This document shows positions 1-8,332 of a stretch of 47,125 bases of DNA, piece after piece (the first letter of the stretch is position 1; every line of letters starts with the position of its first letter). Under the pieces are notes generated by a model. That model was not told the origin of the DNA and did not search any database. It saw only the letters and a program-made list of their open reading frames with translations. Source of the DNA: Bacteroidota bacterium (GTDB taxonomy: Bacteria > Bacteroidota > Bacteroidia > Chitinophagales > Chitinophagaceae). The position numbers and the translations under genes were made by a program. The stretch spans positions 1 to 47,125 of the forward strand of contig JAEYOL010000260.1 of assembly GCA_023411775.1 (NCBI GenBank). Reading direction: 5' to 3'.

Positions 1-14
1 GAAACCAATGTGCC

Positions 15-49
15 AGCATCCAGTATCTGATATCTAGTATCTAGAACCT
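15..49. repeat. Heptanucleotide tandem repeat, copy A
   Basis: Five 7-bp units in register: AGCATCC, AGTATCT, GATATCT, AGTATCT, AGAACCT. On the opposite strand these read close to rGATACT, the unit also found at 4161-4195 and 8253-8287. The tract touches the 3' end of the META-domain gene. It lies near the window edge, so a longer composite element could extend outside. Confidence 0.6.
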
Positions 50-451
50 CCTTGCTCTGAGAACTAGTACTACATTTTTCTTTTTCTTCAGCACAAGATC
101 ATCTCCTTTTATTTCGTAACGGTTGACATTGGCGAGTTCAGCCAGGAATACTCGTTCAAACTCCATATCATTGCACATCATTTTGGTTGAATTCACATCC
201 CGGAACTGAATGCTGTTCCGGTCAAGCGTGTAGGAGCCGTTGATCTGGTTACAACCACCATTGCCCGTAAAAAGCTTCTGCTCGGTATTGAATTCAACAT
301 AGGCATCCCTCCGGCCGCCGCTTTGCTGCACCGGTACGCCTTTCATCTCCACCAACACCCAGCGACTACGGCTCCAATAAGCATCAGGCGCAAGTTTCGG
401 ACTACATTGAATAAAGCTGGCCGCGATGGCAATAACGAGCAGGTACTTCAT
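41..451 (-). CDS. META/HslJ domain lipoprotein
   Basis: A 136-residue exported protein with one META (HslJ-like) domain. The N-terminus is a short hydrophobic signal followed by Cys16 in a loose Bacteroidota lipobox (SFIQC), so it is probably membrane-anchored. The domain core is visible as a W..VEM.G segment at about 31-38 and GNGGCNQINGSY at 63-74, with further conserved T.MMC.. text at about 90. META proteins are small beta-rich envelope proteins; HslJ of Escherichia coli is linked to heat and novobiocin tolerance, but no biochemical reaction is established. The ATG at 449-451 is the natural start. The gene stands alone, and its 3' end runs into heptad repeat copy A. The family call is firm; the role is not known. 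Confidence 0.8.
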   Translation of the reverse strand: MKYLLVIAIAASFIQCSPKLAPDAYWSRSRWVLVEMKGVPVQQSGGRRDAYVEFNTEQKLFTGNGGCNQINGSYTLDRNSIQFRDVNSTKMMCNDMEFERVFLAELANVNRYEIKGDDLVLKKKKNVVLVLRARRF

Positions 452-594
452 GGCGTATTAATTTTTCAAATCCTTTCGGGCAAAATTAGGTGATTCCCCG
501 ATCAAAACTGATGACCTCCACGCCAGTTTCACGATACCTATCCAGACTGCCGCTGTTATACCGGCGAACAGGTTTTGAAGAAAAAATAAGCAAT

Positions 595-981
595 ATGGAA
601 ACCAATTTTATCTCAAGGGTATGGCATATTCCATCTCTTATCGGCAATGCAATACCCGGTGTTCTTGTTTGGGACAATGGAAAAATTCTTTTTATTACCG
701 AGGATGGAATTGAGTTCAATGTATGGCGCGAAGAGCTCAGCTCGATCAAATGGCCTTTTTTAAGAATGGGCATGGGTTTCGACGCTGTGGTAAACGGCAA
801 AAAATATAAGTTCAGCTTCTCCAAACCAAACCATAGTTCGCCCGATATTTATTATACCGCGGGTTCGCCCTATCCTAAAGTCAGCTACGCCGGACAGGGC
901 TTTTATGATCTCAGCAGCCTGGGCACGATCAAGACAGATCGGGCCATCACACGCAAATGGAAAAAGATACTGAAAGGATAG
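595..981 (+). CDS. Hypothetical protein, PH/GRAM-like
   Basis: A 128-residue cytoplasmic-looking protein without signal peptide or membrane segment. The frame is open from 490, but the ATG at 595 is preferred, because the product then begins METNFISRVW and the upstream stretch is arginine- and serine-rich and not protein-like. Residues about 17-80 (PGVLVWDNGKILFIT, then FNVWREELSSIKWP, then KYKFSFSKP) have the alternating strand pattern of bacterial PH-like or GRAM-like domains, which often bind lipid or protein partners. I do not recognise a named family. It converges on the broken PEGA-like gene at 989-1306 and has no operon partner. The protein is likely real on composition, but its function is unknown. 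Confidence 0.5.
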   Translation: METNFISRVWHIPSLIGNAIPGVLVWDNGKILFITEDGIEFNVWREELSSIKWPFLRMGMGFDAVVNGKKYKFSFSKPNHSSPDIYYTAGSPYPKVSYAGQGFYDLSSLGTIKTDRAITRKWKKILKG

Positions 982-988
982 GAAGTCA

Positions 989-1306
989 CTATTTAATTTT
1001 TATAAGTCTTGTCTTCAACGCAGGTGAAACATCAGCAATGTTGACTATGTTTAGTTCAGGTGCCTGGACAGATGCGGTTGCTGCTCTATCGAGAGTTTCG
1101 TCAACCACAGGATCCTGTATCTTCCACATGGCACCGGTTAAAGGATCGATAAACAACATGCCTAATACACCGCCGATTAAAAGGTTCCCAAAATACCAGC
1201 CGTTGAGTTTAAAGTCGATGGTTACAATTTTCTCGTCATAGCCCGGGGAACTCAAACTTACCTGGTATTCTGCCTTTGTGAAATAACCGCCACCATCTGG
1301 TTCGTT
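989..1306 (-). pseudogene. Remnant of PEGA-like envelope protein gene (5' part lost)
   Basis: The frame from a TGA at 1307-1309 to the stop at 989 encodes the C-terminal part of a PEGA-like domain protein. It reads GGGYFTKAEYQVSL, then a GYDEKIVTIDFKLNGWY segment, then FGNLLIGGVLGMLFIDP and LTGAMWKI, followed by a roughly 40-residue tail. The GNLL.GG..GM...DP.TGAMWKI text is typical of the C-terminus of short Bacteroidota lipoproteins with a PEGA-type beta domain. There is no ATG, signal peptide or N-terminal half; the first possible start is a TTG at 1253-1255, which would cut the domain. I therefore read it as a decayed gene rather than a short functional one. Sequence further upstream on the same strand (1310-1380) did not show a convincing continuation in other frames. 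Confidence 0.6.
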
Positions 1307-1409
1307 TCATGATGTGGGTGGTGCAGTAGTTTAGAATGCCGATGGTGACAGGCTACAGCAGGCCCAATATTATACTTTTAAATCGAAAATCAAATACCGG
1401 TAATTCGCC

Positions 1410-4106
1410 CTATTGAGTAACCGTAAACTGGTAACTACCCGATCCAAGTTGCAGTTTTACAAATCCACTCTCCGCCCCTGCTACATTAATTTCACGGCGA
1501 TTATTGATCTGCTGACCATTCTCGGAAATGGTGTTTACATCAGCAGCCGGTACAAAAACAGTTGCCGTTGTATTGGCTGGTATCACGATATCCAGGGTGA
1601 GCTTACCACTATCAAGCTTCCACCCGCTATGTAGCTTACCATAGTACGTCTGAAGAGTAGCGGCAGCATGGCCAAGTTTTTCACTGACATGTGGCCGAAT
1701 AATGATCTTTTTATATCCTGTTTTCTCCTCATCCGTGTCAAGACCTGCCACCACCCGGTACATCCAGTCGCCAATGGCGCCATAGGCGTAGTGGTTAAAA
1801 GAATTCATTCCGGGAGTTTGGAAGCTGCTGTCCGGTTTGATGCCATCCCATCTTTCCCAAATAGTGGTCGCACCCATTTTCACAGGATATAACCAGGATG
1901 GATAAGATTCCTGGAGCAGTAATGTGTAAGCCAGATCGGTGTATCCAAAACGGCTAAGTACATGACAGAGATAGGGTGTCCCAAGGAATCCCGTTGTCAA
2001 ATGATTATTGTAGCTTTTGATATTATTCGCCAGGGTTTCCGCGGCTTTAGCACGCAATGATTCAGGCAGCATATCAAAATGTAATGCCAGCACATAAGCT
2101 GTCTGTGTACCCGATACCAGCCGTCCATTCGGTGTAACATACTCTTTTAAGAAAGCATCTTTTATATTTTTCAAAAGTCCCTGGTATTTTGCTACATCCT
2201 CTGCCCTCCCCAACACCTTCGCCGTTTTAATGATGAGTTCGGTTGAATGGGCAAAGAAGCATTGTGCGATCAGGTATTTATCGGTAACAGCTGATCGTCC
2301 GTCATTATCATCAAATGGCCGATAGAAAAGCCAGTCTCCAAAATGAAATCCTTTATTCCAAAGATTATCCACGCTGTTTCGTTCCATATATCCAACCCAG
2401 GCCTTCATACTCTCATATTGGTCTTCCAATACTCTTCTATCACCGTATGCCAGGTACATATCCCAGGGAATGATGGTAGCTGCGTCAGCCCAACCGGTGG
2501 ATCCGGCGGAATTTTCATTCAACACATTTGGTATAACAAAAGGCACGCTGCCATCTATCTGGTCCGCCGCCAGGTCCTTTAGCCATTTGGCAAAAAAATT
2601 ATTCACGCCAAAATTAAAGGCAGCAGTCCGCGAAAATGCCTGGGCATCACCTGTCCAGCCCAAACGTTCGTCACGCTGTGGGCAATCGGTGGGTACATCC
2701 AGGAAATTGCCGCGCTGTCCCCATTGAATGTTATGTTGCAATTGATTGATTAATGGATGCGATGAAATAAAACTGCCTGTTGGCTTCATCGCAGAATACA
2801 AGGCCACGGCTGTGAAATTGTCCTCACTGATCGCGCCGGAGAACCCGCTTATTTTAATATAGCGAAAACCAAAAAATGTAAAGGATGGTTCAAACACTTC
2901 CTCCTGTCCACCTTTTAGGTAATAGGTTGCTTTTGCTTTTGCACCGCGAAGATTGTCTAAATAAAAATTACCCTCTTTATCCAGCACTTCTGCATGTTGA
3001 ATGATGATACTGTCACCCGCATTGCCCCTGAGTTTGACCGTGACCCAGCCAACGAGATTTTGTCCAAAATCAATGACCTGCTCCCCTTTGGGGGTTTTAA
3101 AAATCTTAACCGGTTTAAATGTTTCGTGCTTTTTAATGGGTTCGTTGTACGTAGCCACCAGGTTGTCAAGTGGGTAATCTCGCTGTTTTACGCCTGCCCA
3201 TCCACTATCATCATAACCTGCCATGAGCCATCCTGTTTTTTCTGCCTTTGCATCGTATGTTTCACCATGATAAATTTCGGTATACCGTACGGGCCCGGTT
3301 GAGGATTTCCAACTATCATCAGAGACGACCAATTCAGAACTTCCATCAGTATAATTGATCTGCAACTGGAGAAGGACTCCTAATTTGTCACCATAGATAT
3401 TCTTCCTGTTTTCCCAGGCAAGATTGCTGCGATACCAGCCATTACCAACGGCCACGCCTATTGCATTGTTACCCGACGCAATGAGATCGGTAACGTCGTA
3501 AGCCTGGTACTGCAAACGTTTATTATAACTGGTCCATCCCGGGCTGAGGTAATGGTCCCCTACCCTTTTACCATTGATGGCTGCTTCATAAATACCATGT
3601 GCTGTAATAAAAGCTGTCGCGGACTCCAGCTTTTTGCGGATCGTAAAATCTTTACGGAAATATTGTGCCGGCCTGTGAACAAGATCTTCCTCAAATCCCG
3701 CTTCAATCCATTTTGCTTTCCAGTCTGAAGCCCTAAGCCCCATTTGAAATGATGCCGTACTCCATGAAGAAGCTTTATTGCTGTTATCCCAAACACGAAC
3801 CTGCCAGGAATATTTTTCACCTGGTAACAACTCAGTTCCCCCATAAGGCACATGCACAGACTGATCAGAAACCTGTTTGCCACTGGTCCAAATCGTTTTC
3901 TTACCATTCAACACCTTTAGCTCGTAGGCTGTTTGCACCAGTCCTCGCTGGCTACCCGACAACTGCCAGGAAAAACGAGGTTGCCTTACATCAATCCCGA
4001 TGGGGTTAGTAAGATTTTCGGTGAGCAGGTTTACAACTTTCACCTGTGAAAAAACAGTCGTAACAAACAGGATAAGTATTACAAGTAAAAAAAGGACCTT
4101 TCTCAT
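1410..4106 (-). CDS. Secreted alpha-L-rhamnosidase, GH78
   Basis: An enzyme of about 898 residues that hydrolyses terminal alpha-L-rhamnose from plant glycosides or polysaccharides such as rhamnogalacturonan side chains. A signal peptide (MRKVLFLLVILILFVTTVFSQ) directs it out of the cytoplasm; the ATG at 4104-4106 gives this peptide, while the frame extends two codons to a TTG. Domain order fits GH78: an Ig-like N-terminal domain (about 25-125), a beta-sandwich (about 140-310), a concanavalin-like domain (about 320-430), the (alpha/alpha)6 catalytic barrel and a C-terminal beta-sandwich. The motif DCPQRDERLGWTGDAQ near residue 480 carries the family acid cluster, and IWERWDG near residue 750 carries the expected general-base glutamate. 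It stands alone with no adjacent transporter or regulator, so its induction cannot be read from here. Confidence 0.95.
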   Translation of the reverse strand: MRKVLFLLVILILFVTTVFSQVKVVNLLTENLTNPIGIDVRQPRFSWQLSGSQRGLVQTAYELKVLNGKKTIWTSGKQVSDQSVHVPYGGTELLPGEKYSWQVRVWDNSNKASSWSTASFQMGLRASDWKAKWIEAGFEEDLVHRPAQYFRKDFTIRKKLESATAFITAHGIYEAAINGKRVGDHYLSPGWTSYNKRLQYQAYDVTDLIASGNNAIGVAVGNGWYRSNLAWENRKNIYGDKLGVLLQLQINYTDGSSELVVSDDSWKSSTGPVRYTEIYHGETYDAKAEKTGWLMAGYDDSGWAGVKQRDYPLDNLVATYNEPIKKHETFKPVKIFKTPKGEQVIDFGQNLVGWVTVKLRGNAGDSIIIQHAEVLDKEGNFYLDNLRGAKAKATYYLKGGQEEVFEPSFTFFGFRYIKISGFSGAISEDNFTAVALYSAMKPTGSFISSHPLINQLQHNIQWGQRGNFLDVPTDCPQRDERLGWTGDAQAFSRTAAFNFGVNNFFAKWLKDLAADQIDGSVPFVIPNVLNENSAGSTGWADAATIIPWDMYLAYGDRRVLEDQYESMKAWVGYMERNSVDNLWNKGFHFGDWLFYRPFDDNDGRSAVTDKYLIAQCFFAHSTELIIKTAKVLGRAEDVAKYQGLLKNIKDAFLKEYVTPNGRLVSGTQTAYVLALHFDMLPESLRAKAAETLANNIKSYNNHLTTGFLGTPYLCHVLSRFGYTDLAYTLLLQESYPSWLYPVKMGATTIWERWDGIKPDSSFQTPGMNSFNHYAYGAIGDWMYRVVAGLDTDEEKTGYKKIIIRPHVSEKLGHAAATLQTYYGKLHSGWKLDSGKLTLDIVIPANTTATVFVPAADVNTISENGQQINNRREINVAGAESGFVKLQLGSGSYQFTVTQ

Positions 4107-4160
4107 AAACAAACTTCTTTGGTATATAAGCTATGAATATAAGAAAAGGCGGGGATAGAT

Positions 4161-4195
4161 GGATACTTGATACTTGATACTAGATGCTGGATGAT
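4161..4195. repeat. Heptanucleotide tandem repeat, copy B
   Basis: Five units in register: GGATACT, TGATACT, TGATACT, AGATGCT, GGATGAT. It is followed 36 bp later by the hairpin block at 4232-4286, the same order as in copy C at 8253-8385. It lies between the rhamnosidase start and the 3' end of the next minus-strand gene. Confidence 0.7.
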
Positions 4196-4231
4196 GGACG
4201 TGTAAGGTTATTTGTTGTTAAGGGTTCTAAG

Positions 4232-4286
4232 CCCTCTCTCACTGGGAGAGAGGGTTGGGGGTGAGGCCTGGTTGGAGGTGAGGCCG
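4232..4286. repeat. Hairpin plus GGTGAGGCC repeat block
   Basis: CCCTCTCTC and GAGAGAGGG form a perfect 9-bp stem with a 5-base loop (4232-4254). The hairpin is followed by TTGGGGGTGAGGCC and GGTGAGGCCG. A closely similar block sits at 8333-8385. Both end within three bases of a minus-strand stop codon. The stem may act as an RNA 3'-end hairpin, but no T-run follows it. Confidence 0.6.
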
Positions 4287-4288
4287 GT

Positions 4289-4837
4289 TTATGATTTCTT
4301 ATACCACCTGTAAGGTGCAGATCCGGGTACTGTGATCTGGATAGCCGGCGGGTCATTGTCACCAATGTACTGATAACCTCTTTTTCCCGCAAGTTTGGGT
4401 GCTTTCAACTCCTCGCTGGTCAGAGCGCGGTCGCGGCTATTAGCTGCATGGTTAAAATCGTTGAAACGCTTTCTTCCTTTTGTGGGATAAAAGGTGAAGG
4501 TGCCGTCACCATGGAAGGCAACAGTGCCTGTACAATCGATAAGTTCTTCATACATGTTACGTGCAAACTCGTAGCGGTAGAACCTGGCTTCGCCATTTTT
4601 GTAGAAGATCATGGCTTCCCTCGAAGGCACCGCATAGCGACCTGCATATTGACCTTCTACATAGTTCTCCCAAAATTCAAAATCAATGTAGCCGTGTTCC
4701 CAAGCGCCTACCAGCTCGTCGGGCACTTCGGTGCGTGGTGTTTGTTTTGGATCGACTGATTTGTCAGAACCATCTTTACTGCAACTGAATGAAGCCAGCA
4801 CCGCAGTGAGGCTCATTAATAGGATAAGTTTTTTCAT
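4289..4837 (-). CDS. Lipoprotein of unknown function
   Basis: A 182-residue exported protein. The N-terminus MKKLILLMSLTAVLASFSC followed by SKDGSDKS is a lipoprotein signal with Cys19 and a polar tether. The mature part contains LVGAWEHGYIDFEFWE at about 42-57 and YKNGEARFYRYEF at about 79-91. This W..G....F.....G pattern is common in small Bacteroidota lipocalin-like or beta-sandwich lipoproteins that report on cell-envelope state, but I cannot assign a named family. The C-terminus has an RGYQYIGDNDPP segment. There is no operon partner: the upstream hutU gene ends about 180 bases away, with a stem-loop in between. The gene is probably real, given its clean signal and start at 4835-4837. 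Confidence 0.75.
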   Translation of the reverse strand: MKKLILLMSLTAVLASFSCSKDGSDKSVDPKQTPRTEVPDELVGAWEHGYIDFEFWENYVEGQYAGRYAVPSREAMIFYKNGEARFYRYEFARNMYEELIDCTGTVAFHGDGTFTFYPTKGRKRFNDFNHAANSRDRALTSEELKAPKLAGKRGYQYIGDNDPPAIQITVPGSAPYRWYKKS

Positions 4838-4953
4838 CTCGTTTAATTTTTACAGTAATATTAAAACGAGAGATGACCAACTCCTCCACGCATCTGTATG
4901 AACTGGGCATTACGTTGTATGAGTTTGAAAAAAGCTGGCAAAACCCGCACCCT

Positions 4954-4968
4954 GCCTGCGTTGCAGGC
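4954..4968 (-). terminator. Stem-loop downstream of hutU
   Basis: GCCTGC and GCAGGC form a 6-bp stem with a 3-base loop. It lies about 50 bases past the hutU stop and upstream of the lipoprotein gene. No T-run follows on the minus strand, so termination is uncertain. Confidence 0.3.
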
Positions 4969-5015
4969 TTTACCATTTTATTATTATTAACAACGCTGTT
5001 GACGTTACAAAAATC

Positions 5016-6776
5016 TTATCTTCTTTTAATCGTGTCCTGAATATCCAGGTCATACGCTTTAGCGGTACTTTTTGCCGTCTCATAACCTGCGTCTGCATGC
5101 CTGATCACGCCCATACCCGGGTCATTACGCAACACACGTTTTAATCTTTGTTCTGCATCTGCACTTCCATCTGCTACGATCACCATGCCGGCATGAATAC
5201 TATAACCCATGCCCACACCTCCGCCATGATGCAGGCTTACCCAACTGGCACCGCCTGCAGTATTTACAAGCGCATTTAATATTGGCCAGTCGGCTACCGC
5301 ATCGCTGCCATCCACCATGGCTTCCGTTTCGCGATTCGGACTTGCTACTGAACCGGTATCCAAATGGTCGCGGCCAATCACGATAGGTGCTTTTACTTTT
5401 CCATTTCGTACCAGTTCATTGAATGCTAAACCTGCTTTTTCACGTTCGCCCTGGCCCAGCCAGCATATACGGGCTGGCAATCCCTGGAATGCAATCTTTT
5501 CCTTTGCCATTTTCATCCAGCGGATCATGCTTTTATTCTCTGGAAACATATTCATGATCACTTCGTCCGTTACCGCGATATCATTCGGGTCGCCGCTCAG
5601 CGCAGCCCATCTAAACGGGCCTTTACCTTCACAGAATAATGGACGGATATAGGCAGGTACGAAACCGGGAAACAGGGCATTCACACCACCACCCACATCA
5701 AGTTTTGTGGCAGGATTAAATTCATTACTATTCGCCGACATGCTGGCTTCGTATTCCAGGGCACGGGCGCGAAGATTATTACCATAGTCAAATGTGATAG
5801 CACCCATGTTCTGCAATTGCATCATGAGCTGAACATGCAGGTGCATACTCTCATAAGCCAGCTGCAGGTATTGTTCTGGATTTTCCTGGCGCATAATAGT
5901 TGCCTGGGTATTGTTGATCGTATGTGGTACATAACCCACAAGAGGATCGTGCGCAGAAGTCTGATCGGTAAGTGTATCGGGAATGATGTTTCTCTCCACA
6001 AGTCGTTGCAACAGGCAGACCGCGTTAGTAAGTACGGCTATGGACAATACTTCCCCATTTTGTTTTGCTTCTAGCGCACGGTCGATAGCTTCATCCACAT
6101 TTTCAAACCAGGTGTCACAATAACGCGTTTCAAGTCTTTTCTGAATACGCCAAAGTTCCACTTCGGCCACCAGGGCTACACCTTCGTTCATGGTGATCGC
6201 GAGGGGTTGGGCACCGCCCATGCCACCCAGACCGGCAGTTACATTAAGCGTTCCTTTCAAAGAAGCAATAGCTCCGGAACCAGTATTCCTATCTGAAAAA
6301 TGTTTATTGGCCAGCGCTGCATAGGTCTCGTAGGTACCCTGCACGATACCCTGGCTGCCGATATAGATCCATGAACCGGCCGTCATCTGGCCATACATCA
6401 TCAGGCCTTTTTGTTCCAGCTCGTCAAAGTGTTTCCAGTTTGCCCAATTGGGTACCAATTGTGAATTGCTGATCAGCACACGTGGTGCGTCTTTATGGGT
6501 TTTAAGAATACCAACAGGTTTACCGCTTTGAATCAATAGCGACTCGTCATTTTCCAACACTTTCAATGAATGTATGATCGTATCAAGCGCGTCAAAATCC
6601 CTGGCAGCTTTACCCCTGCCCCCGTACACGATCAGGTCGTCGGGTCGTTCGGCCACTTCAGGGTTCAGGTTATTCAATAGCATTCGCAAAGCGGCTTCCT
6701 GTACCCAGCCTTTACATTTCAATTCGCTCCCGGTTGGAGTTTTGTATTTGATGGGGTCATAAGTAGTTTGAACCAT
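5016..6776 (-). CDS. hutU: Urocanate hydratase
   Basis: A 586-residue cytoplasmic enzyme that converts urocanate to 4-imidazolone-5-propionate, the second step of histidine breakdown, using tightly bound NAD+ as an electrophile. Conserved blocks are YGQMTAGSWIYIGSQGIVQG at about 131-150, GLGGMGGAQPLAITMNEG at about 178-196, the cysteine-bearing ICWLGQGERE near 435, and a glycine-rich HHGGGVGMGYSIHAG near the C-terminus. The length is slightly above that of the Pseudomonas enzyme (about 557). The ATG at 6774-6776 opens straight into family sequence. hutH lies 1.6 kb upstream on the same strand, with two unrelated genes between. hutI and the formiminoglutamate step are not in the window, so the pathway must be completed elsewhere. 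Confidence 0.97.
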   Translation of the reverse strand: MVQTTYDPIKYKTPTGSELKCKGWVQEAALRMLLNNLNPEVAERPDDLIVYGGRGKAARDFDALDTIIHSLKVLENDESLLIQSGKPVGILKTHKDAPRVLISNSQLVPNWANWKHFDELEQKGLMMYGQMTAGSWIYIGSQGIVQGTYETYAALANKHFSDRNTGSGAIASLKGTLNVTAGLGGMGGAQPLAITMNEGVALVAEVELWRIQKRLETRYCDTWFENVDEAIDRALEAKQNGEVLSIAVLTNAVCLLQRLVERNIIPDTLTDQTSAHDPLVGYVPHTINNTQATIMRQENPEQYLQLAYESMHLHVQLMMQLQNMGAITFDYGNNLRARALEYEASMSANSNEFNPATKLDVGGGVNALFPGFVPAYIRPLFCEGKGPFRWAALSGDPNDIAVTDEVIMNMFPENKSMIRWMKMAKEKIAFQGLPARICWLGQGEREKAGLAFNELVRNGKVKAPIVIGRDHLDTGSVASPNRETEAMVDGSDAVADWPILNALVNTAGGASWVSLHHGGGVGMGYSIHAGMVIVADGSADAEQRLKRVLRNDPGMGVIRHADAGYETAKSTAKAYDLDIQDTIKRR

Positions 6777-6827
6777 GGCAAGTAATTAGCATTTCCGCAA
6801 AGATGAAGATTTTCGTCCTAACCGTGC

Positions 6828-7256
6828 TCATGGAAAGGAATTGGGATGCTGGCATACTTTCCAATACTCAATGATCATCTTTATTACGTTGCGATATTCC
6901 TCATAGTGGCTGCTCTTTCGAAAAAACCCCTGTATGGTGAGCTCCCTGTAAGCTATAGAGACAATTCTTTTATCAATAAATGTTGACAGGAAAATAAAAG
7001 GGATACTTTTCTCCCGCAAATAAGGTTCTTCATCAATTTGTCGTTTAAGCTCTACCCCACCCTGGCCAGGTAAATTGATATCGCTGATGATCACAAGAGG
7101 CTTATCTGGCGTCTCCAGAAGGTAATGATACGCATCACTTCCCCTGTCAAAAAAAAGTAAGGTATTGGTGACACCCAGGTCAGCTACGGCGTCCCTGAAG
7201 ATTTCCTGGTCGTCTTTATCATTCTCGATCACAACGATGGGACCCTGGTATGACAT
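6828..7256 (-). CDS. Single-domain response regulator
   Basis: A 142-residue stand-alone receiver domain. Phospho-acceptor Asp59 lies in VIISDINLPGQGG, the acidic pocket is VIENDKDD at 9-16, the switch residue is Ser91 or Thr92 in FIFLST, and the conserved lysine is Lys114 in GFFRKSS. The usual proline after the lysine is missing, which also occurs in the Rcp1-like group that this N-terminus resembles. There is no output domain, so it should act by protein-protein contact, for example in a phosphorelay or by binding a partner. No histidine kinase is nearby. It ends about 50 bases before hutU, on the same strand, but any link to histidine use is only positional. A perfect 15-bp palindrome lies 49 bases upstream (7305-7319). 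Confidence 0.9.
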   Translation of the reverse strand: MSYQGPIVVIENDKDDQEIFRDAVADLGVTNTLLFFDRGSDAYHYLLETPDKPLVIISDINLPGQGGVELKRQIDEEPYLREKSIPFIFLSTFIDKRIVSIAYRELTIQGFFRKSSHYEEYRNVIKMIIEYWKVCQHPNSFP

Positions 7257-7304
7257 AGTATGATGTGCGGGGTGTGGTTACGATTTGCAAAGCCAAATAT
7301 CTCA

Positions 7305-7319
7305 GCACCATAATGGTGC
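7305..7319. promoter_or_regulatory. Perfect 15-bp palindrome upstream of response regulator
   Basis: GCACCAT-A-ATGGTGC is a perfect 7-1-7 inverted repeat 49 bases upstream of the response-regulator start. It lacks a T-run, so it looks more like an operator than a terminator. The binding protein is unknown. Confidence 0.4.
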
Positions 7320-7377
7320 CAGATTGCATCAAGCCCAGCAGACCCCTGATCCGGAAATAAATCGTCACATATGTATC

Positions 7378-7406
7378 AAAAAATCCCCGCCATAACTGAC
7401 GGGGAT
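7378..7406 (-). terminator. Rho-independent terminator of the DUF6515 gene
   Basis: On the minus strand ATCCCCG (7406-7400) pairs with CGGGGAT (7389-7383) across a 10-base loop, followed by a T-run at 7383-7378. It lies 30 bases after the stop codon of the DUF6515 gene. Confidence 0.75.
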
Positions 7407-7435
7407 CGTGAAATATTCATAAATAAAGCAAAAGA

Positions 7436-8146
7436 CTATTTTCCAACTACTTTGTACTTTGTCTTTCCATCCGAAACGATTTCCTCGTAGTAAATATCGT
7501 CTGGTGAAACATAATACTTATTACCATTAACCACAACGTGTTTGCTATTTTCAGGCAGCTGGTCTACAATATCGCCAATATAAGGACCATCATCCACGAA
7601 CTCTTCATCGGTATTTAGCTTTCCATCTTTACCTACCACGGTGTACCAGATTTCATCATTGTCTTTTATCTCTTCCTTATAGTAGGTACCATCCAGTTCA
7701 AAATATTTCTGATCATTGATTACCACTACCTTGGCACCATTAGGCAATTCAGGCACCGAAGCCCCGAGTGGAGCATCTACCACCTCGTAGCGATTCCCAT
7801 CGGCATCAGCTCGATAATAAGTGCCGCCATAATAATAATAAGGCATATCCCTCACATAGATCCTGCGATATCCCCTGGGCAGGATATTGATGTGTATGCC
7901 AATAGGTGGCGCCACTACACGAAAATATCCGCCATAAGGACGGTAGTAAAAGCCATTGGAGTAATGAAAACTGATACCGCGATAAGGTACGATAATACGC
8001 GGACCGGCAATATGCACCACACGCTGACCCCGATATGGACCATAACCATGGTGTCTGTAATACCTTCCGCGCTGCGCGCTGGCATCCTGTACAAGGAAAA
8101 GGGCGATGGCTGCAAAGCCAAGGGAACGTAGAATTATTGATCTCAT
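7436..8146 (-). CDS. Secreted DUF6515-type protein with three internal repeats
   Basis: A 236-residue exported protein with a signal peptide ending near ASAQ24. A Tyr/Gly/Arg-rich stretch (28-78) is followed by three tandem units of about 45 residues at 82-124, 127-172 and 190-235. Each unit has the plan: ILP/ELP/QLP, then a short beta strand, then YYYYGGTYY, YFELDGTYY or YYVSPDDIYYEE, then a YEVVD, YTVVGK or YKVVGK end. This plan matches the DUF6515 family of Bacteroidota, whose function is unknown but which sits in the periplasm or outer membrane. The first unit is the best preserved. The gene is monocistronic: it has its own terminator at 7378-7406, and hutH lies upstream beyond a repeat element. 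Confidence 0.8.
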   Translation of the reverse strand: MRSIILRSLGFAAIALFLVQDASAQRGRYYRHHGYGPYRGQRVVHIAGPRIIVPYRGISFHYSNGFYYRPYGGYFRVVAPPIGIHINILPRGYRRIYVRDMPYYYYGGTYYRADADGNRYEVVDAPLGASVPELPNGAKVVVINDQKYFELDGTYYKEEIKDNDEIWYTVVGKDGKLNTDEEFVDDGPYIGDIVDQLPENSKHVVVNGNKYYVSPDDIYYEEIVSDGKTKYKVVGK

Positions 8147-8252
8147 AAATTCCGGTTTTAATTACAGACTAAAAGTAGAGAAGCAAGTTTAAAAAGATTC
8201 ATAAAGCCAAAGAGGTGCGAGGAATTTAACAAATTGAACTGTAGTGAAGGTG

Positions 8253-8287
8253 GGATACTGGATACTGGATACTGGATACTGGATACT
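8253..8287. repeat. Heptanucleotide tandem repeat, copy C (five perfect units)
   Basis: GGATACT is repeated five times without error. It is the cleanest of the heptad tracts and so probably the youngest. The hairpin and GGTGAGGCC block follows 45 bp later at 8333-8385. Confidence 0.9.
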
Positions 8288-8332
8288 AAATCGTTGAATA
8301 AGCAAGTTTATTCTATGCTCGAGGATGCTGCT

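Noticed and set aside
490..594. Longer start for the PH/GRAM-like protein
   Set aside because: The extra 35 residues are Arg/Ser-rich and unlike the rest; the ATG at 595 gives a natural start.
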